Assembly: GCA_963204845.1 (NCBI GenBank)
Contig: CAUJIL010000035.1
Span: 1 to 5,548 of the forward strand
DNA from: Pseudomonadota bacterium
GTDB taxonomy: Bacteria > Pseudomonadota > Gammaproteobacteria > Pseudomonadales > UBA5518
DNA: 5,548 nucleotides
Reading direction: 5' to 3'
Within the stretch, counting starts at the first letter, position 1, and every line of letters begins with the position of its first letter. The notes beneath the pieces are model-generated. The model did no database searches. It was not told the DNA's origin and worked only from the letters and a program-made list of their open reading frames with translations. Both the position numbers and the translations under genes were made by a program. This document shows positions 1 to 5,548 of the stretch, piece after piece.

Positions 1-2954
1 CCTCGCTGGTGATCAGCACCGCCTACGTCGGCGCGCCGGCCAGCGTGGTGCAGGGCTTCGTGACGGAACCGATCGAACGCGTGGCCGCCACCGTGCCGGG
101 CGTCGATTACGTCGATTCCGCCACCACCGCCGGCAACAGCACCGTCACGGTCTGGCTGAAGCTGAACCAGGACAGCACCGGGGCGCTGGCGGAACTGTCC
201 TCGCGACTCAGCCAGATCCGCTACGAGCTGCCCGCGGGTGCCGAGGATCCGTCGGTCACGGTGCAGCGTGCCGACCGCTCCGGGGCGTTGTTCTACCTCG
301 ACGTGATCACGGGCGAGTTCCCGCGCGCGGAGGTAACCGATTACCTCGAGCGTCACGTGACGCCGCTGATGGGCGCCATCGATGGCGTGCAGCGCGCCCG
401 GGTCGAGCCCGGGGTCAGCCCCGCGATGCGCATCTGGATCGACCCCTCGCGCATGGCCGCCTTCAACATCGGTGCGCAGGAGGTGCAGGCCGCGCTGCGC
501 GCCAACAACGTGATCGCCACCATCGGCACCAGCGAGAACCGCCAGCAGCGGCTCGACCTGCTCGCGAACACCACGCTGCGGACCGTGGCGGATTTCGAAC
601 GCCTGGTGCTGCGCGAGAGCGAAGGCGCGCTGCTTTACCTGCGTGACATCGCGCGCGTGGAGCTCGGCGAGGAGGAAGTCGAGGTCAACGCGCGCTACGA
701 CCAGCAGGACGCGCTGTACATCTCGATCTGGCCGGTGCCGGGCGCCAACGAGATAGAGATCGGCGATGACCTCTACGAGGTGCTCGGGCAGGTCAACGCC
801 ACGCTGCCCGACGGCCTGCGCATCCGCACCGCCTACGACGGCACGCTCTACATGCGCGATGCGATCGGCGAGATCTTCATCACGCTGGCCGAGACCATCG
901 TGCTGGTGGGTATCGTGGTGCTGGCGTTGATGGGCTCGGTGCGCACGGCGCTGGTGCCGCTGGTTGCGATCCCGATTTCGCTGCTCGGCGCGGTCGCGGC
1001 CATCACGCTGGTCGGCTTCTCGCTGAACCTGCTGACCATCCTCGCGATCGTACTCTCCGTGGGGCTGGTGGTGGACGACGCGATCGTGGTGGTGGAGAAC
1101 GTCTCGCGCTACATGCGCGAGGGCAAGTCGCGCATCCAGGCCGCGCTCGCGAGTTCGCGCCAGCTGTTGGCGCCGATCGTCGGCATGACCATCACACTGG
1201 CGACGGTGTACGCCCCGATCGGCTTCCTGTCCGGACTGACCGGCGTGCTGTTCCGCGAGTTCGCCTTCACGCTGGCGGTGGCGGTGCTGATCTCCGGCGT
1301 GGTCGCGATCACGCTGTCGCCGATCATGAGCGCCTATGCGAACCCCGAGGGCGGCCGCGAAGGACGCATGACGCGCTGGGTCAACCAGCGCTTCGACGCG
1401 TTGCACCGTCACTACGGCCGACTGCTCGCGCGCGTGCTCGGATGGCGCGCGCAGATCCTCGCCGCCGGGCTGTTCTTTTCGCTGCTGATGGTGCCGTTCT
1501 ACCTTTTCTCGCAGAAGGAGCTTGCGCCCATCGAGGACCAGAGTTCGATCAACATCGTGGTCGACGCGCCCTCGAGCGCCTCGCTCGAGTACACCAACGC
1601 CTATATGTACGACGTCATCGACGAGGTGCTCGGGATGCCGGGCGTACGCTACATCTGGCAGGTGGTACGCTCGAGCGGTGCCTTCGGCGGCATCATCTTC
1701 GTGCATCCCTCGGAACGCGAGCAGAGCGTGCAGGAGCTGCTGCCTCAGGTCTACGGGCGCGTGGCCGGGATCACCGGGCTGCGCGTGTTCCCGATGCTGT
1801 TCCCGGCGCTGCCCTCGGCGGGGCAGTTCGACGTGGAAATGGTGGTGCAGTCATCCGCGTCCCCGCAGCAGATGAAGCGCCATGCCGAGGCGCTGCTCGA
1901 GGCCGCCAACGCCAGCGGGCGTTTCATGTTCGTCGACACCGACCTCGATATCGACCTGCCGCAGCTGCGTTTCGTGCTCGACCGCGAGCGCATCGCGGAG
2001 CTCGGGCTGGATCTCGAGGCCGTGAGCCGGCAGCTCGCGCTGCTGCTCTCGGGCGACTACGTGAACCGCTTCGACATGAACGGCAAGGCCTACCAGGTGA
2101 TCCCGATGGCGGCGGCAGCGGAGCGCGCCAACCCCGAGGCGCTGCTCGACCTGCAACTGCGCACGCCAGGCGGCGAACTGGTGCCGCTGGCGGCGATCGC
2201 GCGGCTCGAGCGCGAGGTCGGGCCGCGCGTGCTCGGCAAGTTCCAGCAGAAGAACGCTTTCCGCATCCTCGGCGGCGTGCTGCCCGGCACCACCAAGGAG
2301 CAGGGCCTCGCGGCGGTGGAGCAGGCCGCTGCCGAGCTGCTGCCGGCGTCCTACTCGATCGACTACGCGGGCGAGTCGCGGCAGCTGCGCCAGGAAGGCA
2401 ACACACTCACGGGCATCCTCGGCTTCGCGCTGCTGTTCGTGTACTTCGCGCTCGCGATCCAGTTCAACAGTTTCCGCGACCCGCTGGTGGTGCTTCTCGG
2501 CTCGGTGCCGCTCGCGCTGGCAGGGGCGCTGATGCTGCCCTTCCTCGGCCTGACCACGATCAACATCTACTCGCAGATCGGCTTCATCACGCTGGTGGGA
2601 CTGGTGGCGAAGAACGGCATCCTGATCGTCGAGTTCGCCAACCACCTGCAGTCGGACGGTTTCGGCAAGCTCGAGGCCATCAAGGGTGCGGCGGAAACCC
2701 GGCTGCGGCCGGTGCTGATGACCACGGCGGCGACGGTGCTCGGGCACTTCCCGCTGGTGCTGGTCAGCGGCGCCGGCGCCGAGGCGCGCAACAGCATCGG
2801 CGTCGTGCTGGTGGCGGGCATGCTGATCGGCACGCTGTTCACGCTGTTCGTGCTGCCCTGCCTGTACCTCGTGCTGGCGAAAGCGCACGTGCACGGCGAG
2901 ATCGATCCACAGCACGAGGCCGAGCGCGCGGCCGCGATCAGTTACGCGAGCTGA
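1..2954 (+). CDS. RND-superfamily (HAE1/AcrB-like) efflux pump inner-membrane subunit, 5' truncated by window edge
   Basis: Proton-driven inner-membrane transporter of a tripartite efflux system; in this family it trimerises and works with a periplasmic adaptor and an outer-membrane channel. The frame is open from the left edge (first full codon at 3), so the GTG at 9 is not the true start. By comparison with AcrB about 40 residues with TM1 are missing; the visible 981 residues from codon 9 fit a protein of about 1020-1030. First periplasmic porter half is at about 1-285, TM2-TM6 at about 290-441, TM7 at 483-501, second porter half at 502-795, TM8-TM12 at 799-957. The TM4 proton-relay pair Asp356-Asp357 (GLVVDDAIVVVEN) and TM10 Lys868 (GLVAKNGILIVEF) are present, as is the RLRPVLMT motif at 898-905. 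The Asp-Asp pair favours drug/amphiphile (HAE) over heavy-metal (HME) pumps. The substrate cannot be assigned. The stop is TGA at 2952-2954. An adaptor gene probably lies upstream, outside the window (inference). Confidence 0.95.
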   Translation, partial: SLVISTAYVGAPASVVQGFVTEPIERVAATVPGVDYVDSATTAGNSTVTVWLKLNQDSTGALAELSSRLSQIRYELPAGAEDPSVTVQRADRSGALFYLDVITGEFPRAEVTDYLERHVTPLMGAIDGVQRARVEPGVSPAMRIWIDPSRMAAFNIGAQEVQAALRANNVIATIGTSENRQQRLDLLANTTLRTVADFERLVLRESEGALLYLRDIARVELGEEEVEVNARYDQQDALYISIWPVPGANEIEIGDDLYEVLGQVNATLPDGLRIRTAYDGTLYMRDAIGEIFITLAETIVLVGIVVLALMGSVRTALVPLVAIPISLLGAVAAITLVGFSLNLLTILAIVLSVGLVVDDAIVVVENVSRYMREGKSRIQAALASSRQLLAPIVGMTITLATVYAPIGFLSGLTGVLFREFAFTLAVAVLISGVVAITLSPIMSAYANPEGGREGRMTRWVNQRFDALHRHYGRLLARVLGWRAQILAAGLFFSLLMVPFYLFSQKELAPIEDQSSINIVVDAPSSASLEYTNAYMYDVIDEVLGMPGVRYIWQVVRSSGAFGGIIFVHPSEREQSVQELLPQVYGRVAGITGLRVFPMLFPALPSAGQFDVEMVVQSSASPQQMKRHAEALLEAANASGRFMFVDTDLDIDLPQLRFVLDRERIAELGLDLEAVSRQLALLLSGDYVNRFDMNGKAYQVIPMAAAAERANPEALLDLQLRTPGGELVPLAAIARLEREVGPRVLGKFQQKNAFRILGGVLPGTTKEQGLAAVEQAAAELLPASYSIDYAGESRQLRQEGNTLTGILGFALLFVYFALAIQFNSFRDPLVVLLGSVPLALAGALMLPFLGLTTINIYSQIGFITLVGLVAKNGILIVEFANHLQSDGFGKLEAIKGAAETRLRPVLMTTAATVLGHFPLVLVSGAGAEARNSIGVVLVAGMLIGTLFTLFVLPCLYLVLAKAHVHGEIDPQHEAERAAAISYAS

Positions 2955-2981
2955 GCCACCCCGGCCGGGGCCCGGGCGCGC
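2955..2981. other. Convergent intergenic junction with GC palindrome; weak terminator candidate
   Basis: Only 27 bases separate the stop codon of the pump gene from that of the dehydrogenase gene on the opposite strand. They contain a perfect 12-base palindrome, CCCCGGCCGGGG, at 2959-2970, followed by a second G/C block (CCCGGG at 2971-2976). A short hairpin could form in RNA from either strand, but no T-tract follows on either side. An intrinsic terminator is therefore only weakly supported. In DNA this GC-rich, such a palindrome may also be chance. Confidence 0.3.
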
Positions 2982-4193
2982 TCAGAACCCCTGCAGGCGC
3001 GCCCCGGCGATCAGTCCCAGCATCTCGTTGCAGCCGTCCTCGATCATCGAGGCGCGCGCGTCACGCAGCAGCTTTTCCACCGGGTATTCGCGGCTGAGGC
3101 CGTTGCCACCGAATATCTGTACCGCCTCGCTGGCGACCTCGAACGCGGTGTTGGTCGAAAACACCTTGGCGGCGATCGCGTGCTGGATCGACGGCGGGTT
3201 CACCGCCAGGTAGAGCGCGGTGCGGCGGGTGAGGGCGCGCGCCGCCTCCACCTTGGTGAACATGCGGAACAGCCGTGCACGAACGTTCTGGTGGCGCCCG
3301 ATCGGCACGCCACCCTGTACGCGTTCCTGCGCGTAGTCGAGCGCGTGATCGAGCGCGGCGCGCGCCACGCCCATGAAGAGCTGGCTCATGCCGGCGTTGC
3401 CGTGGCACAGCATGCCTTCGAGCGCCAGCGGGTAGACGTCGGGCCCGACCACGAGGTGCGAGGCCGGAACGCGCACGTCGCTGAAGAAGATCTGCCCCTG
3501 GTTCAACGAACGCTGGCCGATCTTGTCGAGCGGCCGCGGGCGCTCCACGCCGGGCAGATCCAGCGGCACCAGGATCACCGCGCCGCCGCGGAAGCCGCGC
3601 TCGGGTTCCAGCGTGCAGAACAGCACCGCGATGTCGGCGATGCTGCCGTTGGAGACCCAGGCGGCCTTCTGGCCGTTGATCACGTAGTGCTCGCCGTCCT
3701 TGCGCGCGATGCAGTTCGCACGCAGTTTCGGGTCATCGAAACAGGGTTCGGTGAACGAGACGGTGTCGCTGCCGTGGTCCGGTTCGGTGAGCGCCCAGCA
3801 GCCGATCGTGAGGCGGTCGGGGTCGCAGAACCGTGCACGCAGCCCGGCATCGCCGCTCTGCTCGACCCACGGCTGATGGAACTGCGACAGCCCGAGGCTG
3901 ATCGTGAGTCCGACATCGCCCCAGGCGAGTTCCTCGTTGATCACGCACATCATGCGCGCGCGCGCCAGCGGGTCCATCGTGGTGTCGGCGAAGACCGCGT
4001 GCAGGCCGAGTTCGCGGTACTGGCGGAACACGTCCCACAGCGCCGAGTCGCGCGCGATGACCTGCGCGGGATCCTGCAGGCGGTCGAGTTCACGCCCCAC
4101 CGGGCGCAGCACGTCGCGCGCGAAGCGGTGGCAGGTCGCGCGTACCGCGAGGTCTTCCTCGCTGAGTCCGGTGTCGATATCGGGCAGTTGCAT
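2982..4193 (-). CDS. Acyl-CoA dehydrogenase family protein (FAD-dependent), 403 aa
   Basis: Soluble flavoenzyme of the family that oxidises acyl-CoA to 2-enoyl-CoA and passes electrons to ETF. Numbered from the ATG at 4193: N-terminal helical domain about 5-125, middle beta domain about 130-240, C-terminal helical domain about 245-395. ALTEPDHGSDTVS (134-146) matches the first family signature except for His at a position usually Gly/Ser/Ala/Asn. WVSNG (179-183) corresponds to the flavin-contacting W-[IV]-[TS]-N motif. QIFGGNGLSREYPVEKLLRD (359-378) fully matches the second signature. Where MCAD has its catalytic Glu (YEGT), this protein has Ile-Glu385-Asp386-Gly-Cys. There are about 12 extra residues between signature 1 and the INGQK motif. 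Length is normal for the family. An ATG 18 bases upstream would give 409 residues, but the ribosome-binding site favours 4193. It lies downstream of, and co-directional with, the hydrolase gene. The substrate is unknown; fatty, branched, aromatic-side-chain or steroid-derived acyl-CoAs are all possible. Confidence 0.93.
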   Translation of the reverse strand: MQLPDIDTGLSEEDLAVRATCHRFARDVLRPVGRELDRLQDPAQVIARDSALWDVFRQYRELGLHAVFADTTMDPLARARMMCVINEELAWGDVGLTISLGLSQFHQPWVEQSGDAGLRARFCDPDRLTIGCWALTEPDHGSDTVSFTEPCFDDPKLRANCIARKDGEHYVINGQKAAWVSNGSIADIAVLFCTLEPERGFRGGAVILVPLDLPGVERPRPLDKIGQRSLNQGQIFFSDVRVPASHLVVGPDVYPLALEGMLCHGNAGMSQLFMGVARAALDHALDYAQERVQGGVPIGRHQNVRARLFRMFTKVEAARALTRRTALYLAVNPPSIQHAIAAKVFSTNTAFEVASEAVQIFGGNGLSREYPVEKLLRDARASMIEDGCNEMLGLIAGARLQGF

Positions 4194-4199
4194 CGGCCG

Positions 4200-4205
4200 T
4201 CTCCT
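4200..4205 (-). promoter_or_regulatory. Shine-Dalgarno site that decides the dehydrogenase start
   Basis: On the minus strand the sequence AGGAGA lies at 4205-4200 with its AGGAG core ending seven bases before the ATG at 4193. This spacing is ideal. For the alternative ATG at 4211 the same bases would fall inside the coding sequence, and the stretch just upstream of it (minus-strand GCAGTCCACCGACC) shows no purine-rich ribosome-binding site at suitable spacing. The start at 4193 is therefore preferred. Confidence 0.8.
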
Positions 4206-4230
4206 GATCATGGTCGGTGGACTGCGGCGG

Positions 4231-4260
4231 AGGCTACGACCGTGCGCGCGCGACGGTCAA
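4231..4260 (-). promoter_or_regulatory. Candidate sigma70-type promoter for the dehydrogenase gene
   Basis: Reading the minus strand, TTGACC (4260-4255) matches five of six bases of the -35 consensus. After an 18-base spacer comes TAGCCT (4236-4231), which matches three of six -10 bases, including the important first T, second A and last T. Transcription would start near 4224, giving a leader of about 30 bases before the ATG at 4193. The -35 is good and the -10 poor, so an activator or a repressed, conditional promoter is plausible. Assigned by eye from consensus and position only. Confidence 0.4.
4238..4258. promoter_or_regulatory. Inverted repeat inside the candidate promoter; possible operator
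   Basis: GACCGT (4238-4243) and ACGGTC (4253-4258) are perfect inverted 6-base arms separated by nine bases of alternating G and C. The 21-base dyad fills most of the spacer and overlaps the -35 hexamer, a placement where a dimeric regulator would block or reshape RNA polymerase binding. No regulator gene is in the window, and the motif does not match a regulator site I know. Short G/C-rich dyads occur by chance in DNA of this composition. Confidence 0.3.
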
Positions 4261-4269
4261 TCGCGCGGC

Positions 4270-4284
4270 TACCCGCGGCGGGTA
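4270..4284. repeat. Small perfect hairpin (TACCCG-CGG-CGGGTA)
   Basis: A 6-base-pair stem with a 3-base loop lies in the gap between the hydrolase stop and the dehydrogenase promoter, about 34 bases past the hydrolase stop on the minus strand. It could form at the 3' end of the hydrolase transcript. No run of T follows on the minus strand (next bases GCCGCGCG), so it does not qualify as a standard intrinsic terminator. It may help 3'-end processing or be incidental. Confidence 0.3.
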
Positions 4285-4317
4285 ATGCGTGTCGCGCGCC
4301 CCGCCCCGTCGCGTGCT

Positions 4318-5548
4318 TCAGTCCGGCGAGCGCGCCACCGGCAGTTCCAGTCGCGACGGTCGTGCGTGGTCGTGGAAGACCTGCTGCACGGCCTTGCGCG
4401 CATCGGCCGCACTGCCCAGCGCGGGTGTGACGCGCGTGTTCAGGTTGCGGTCGAAGCGCGGGAAGTTGCTGCTCGAGATCTCGAGCCGGATCCGGTGTCC
4501 GGGCAGGAAGGTGTGGGCGATGTCCCACAGGTCGATGCGCAGTTCCGTGGGTTCGCCCGGCACCAGGAACACCTCGCGCGAGCGGTCCTCGCGGTAGCGT
4601 GCGCGGATGATGCCCTCGGCGATGTTCGCGCAGTAGCCGCCGGGTTCGACGTCGACCAGCTTGGCGGTGAAATCGGTGTCCTCGGCGTCGCTGGCCGCGA
4701 ACAGCGTTACGCTGACCGGACCGTTCAGCACCAGCGGCTCGCCGAGGCAGGCCGAGGTGTAGACCAGCACGTCGTGGCGCCCCTCGACCGTCGCCTGGTC
4801 GTACACGCCGGTCGGCACGTCGATCATGCTGCGCCCGCCGGTGGTCGGCACCGGATCGAAGGGATCGTAGACGAAGCTGTCGACGGCGTCGGCCCGTGGC
4901 GCGCGGGTGTCCAGCGTGCCGTCGCCGAAACGCGTGTTGGCGCTGCCGCCGCTGTGCAGGTAGTACGGCGTCGGCGTGTGCGCCGGCGGCCACGCCGGTG
5001 CCTCCTTCCAGCGGTTCTCGCCGAGCTGCCAGTAACGCACGCCGTGGTGCGGCAACTCGCGCAGCGGTTCGCCGCACAGGTGGTGGCCGAACCAGTCGAA
5101 CACCATCCCGGCCAGCACGTCGGGCCCGGTCAGCGCCGTGGGGCCGAAATCGCGCTCGCCGGCGTGGCAGGGCCGCTTGTTGTAGTACGCGCTGTGGTCG
5201 GTCGGGCCGATGACCATGCGATGGCGGGCAGCGAGCGCCGGATCGCCGTCGCGGCGCAGCGCGGCGTCGAGGTCGAGGTGTCCCTTCAGGCAGGTGTCGT
5301 ACCACGCGCTGAGATGCATCACCGGCACCTGGATGCGCCCGGCGGCGGCGACGTTGTCGACCCGCTCCCAGAACGCGTCGTAGGCCGGGTGCGCGAGCCA
5401 CTCGCGCCAGTACGGCGCGGCGCCGTCCTGGTAGGGCGGGAAATCGATCAGCGGCAGAAAGGCCGCCGAGCCGTTCATGTCGGTGGCGGCCGCGTCGATG
5501 CGTGCCAGCGCGGTGGCGAGTCCGGCGGCATCGAGTCCGCGGCGCGAC
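4318..5548 (-). CDS. CocE/NonD-family (X-Pro dipeptidyl-peptidase S15-like) hydrolase, C-terminal part; 5' end cut by window edge
   Basis: Alpha/beta-hydrolase of the family that includes cocaine esterase, X-prolyl dipeptidyl peptidase and glutaryl-7-ACA acylase; these cleave esters or amides with a Ser-Asp-His triad. The frame is open to the right edge: 23 further codons precede the ATG at 5478, so that ATG is internal. About 409 residues are visible; full members usually have 550-700. Numbered from codon 5478: the end of the helical cap domain includes YWREWLAHPAYDAFW (23-37). Asp61 in SAWYDTCLKG (57-66) and His95 in GPTDH (91-95) correspond to CocE Asp259 and His287. The C-terminal jelly-roll domain (X-Pro_C-like, about 180-375) carries the typical GPVSVTLFAASDAEDTDFTA and DIAHTFLPGHRIRLEISSSN segments. 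The Ser nucleophile and any signal peptide lie off the right edge, so activity and location cannot be judged. The stop is TGA at 4320-4318, 124 bases before the dehydrogenase ATG. Confidence 0.92.
   Translation of the reverse strand, partial: SRRGLDAAGLATALARIDAAATDMNGSAAFLPLIDFPPYQDGAAPYWREWLAHPAYDAFWERVDNVAAAGRIQVPVMHLSAWYDTCLKGHLDLDAALRRDGDPALAARHRMVIGPTDHSAYYNKRPCHAGERDFGPTALTGPDVLAGMVFDWFGHHLCGEPLRELPHHGVRYWQLGENRWKEAPAWPPAHTPTPYYLHSGGSANTRFGDGTLDTRAPRADAVDSFVYDPFDPVPTTGGRSMIDVPTGVYDQATVEGRHDVLVYTSACLGEPLVLNGPVSVTLFAASDAEDTDFTAKLVDVEPGGYCANIAEGIIRARYREDRSREVFLVPGEPTELRIDLWDIAHTFLPGHRIRLEISSSNFPRFDRNLNTRVTPALGSAADARKAVQQVFHDHARPSRLELPVARSPD

Noticed and set aside
9..11. GTG as start codon of the RND gene
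   Set aside because: The frame is open to the left edge (Ser-Leu-Val-Ile), and the sequence aligns with about residue 40 of RND pumps, after TM1, so the gene begins upstream.
1851..2915. 354-codon open frame antisense to the RND gene
   Set aside because: The protein is rich in Gln, His, Arg and Glu, typical of the reverse complement of membrane-protein codons. The plus strand carries conserved TM8-TM12.
1442..3097. 551-codon open frame on the plus strand overlapping the RND gene
   Set aside because: The translation is dominated by Arg and Ala, with no domain; it is an out-of-frame shadow of the pump gene caused by GC-rich third positions.
4270..4284. Hairpin as an intrinsic terminator for the hydrolase
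   Set aside because: Stem of only six pairs with no following T-tract; kept only as a small inverted repeat.
3180..4430. 416-codon open frame antisense to the whole dehydrogenase gene
   Set aside because: Its composition is rich in Arg, His, Ala and Val with no recognisable motif, and the opposite strand encodes a clear ACAD with both signatures. Long antisense frames are expected at this GC content.
4208..5401. 397-codon minus-strand frame overlapping the hydrolase in another register
   Set aside because: Arg/Ala/Pro-rich shadow; the true frame holds the X-Pro C-terminal domain and the catalytic Asp and His.
5476..5478. ATG at 5478 as start of the hydrolase
   Set aside because: The frame stays open for 23 more codons to the window edge, and the residue lies inside the cap domain, after the expected nucleophile region.

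Overview
The window is high-GC bacterial DNA, roughly two thirds G+C by eye, with strong G/C preference at third codon positions. It fits a chromosomal segment of a proteobacterium; a gamma-proteobacterium is my guess, but nothing seen here fixes the taxon. Coding density is very high. There are three protein genes, two of them cut by the window edges. I see no RNA genes, insertion sequences, CRISPR arrays or integrase sites.

Layout: (1) Positions 1-2954, plus strand, hold most of an RND-superfamily efflux pump inner-membrane subunit of the HAE1 (AcrB/MexB-like) type. Its first ~40 residues, including TM1, lie off the left edge. (2) A 27-base convergent junction follows. (3) Positions 2982-4193, minus strand, hold a complete acyl-CoA dehydrogenase-family flavoenzyme. 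A Shine-Dalgarno sequence places its start at the second in-frame ATG. (4) A 124-base gap (4194-4317) carries a candidate sigma70-type promoter with an embedded dyad, a second overlapping dyad, and a small hairpin. (5) Positions 4318-5548, minus strand, hold the C-terminal part of a CocE/NonD (X-Pro dipeptidyl-peptidase, S15-like) serine hydrolase. The nucleophile domain lies off the right edge.

How they may work together: the hydrolase and the dehydrogenase are co-directional. An esterase/amidase followed by an acyl-CoA oxidising enzyme would suit breakdown of an ester or amide substrate whose acid part is then activated and beta-oxidised. This is inference only: the 124-base gap with its own candidate promoter argues against tight co-transcription. 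The RND pump faces the other way and is probably a separate unit, with its periplasmic adaptor gene likely upstream.

I see no convincing evidence for a new biological system. The points most worth checking are the dyad inside the candidate promoter, the corrected dehydrogenase start, the Glu-Asp pair and the insertion in the dehydrogenase active-site regions, and the short switch-loop region of the pump.
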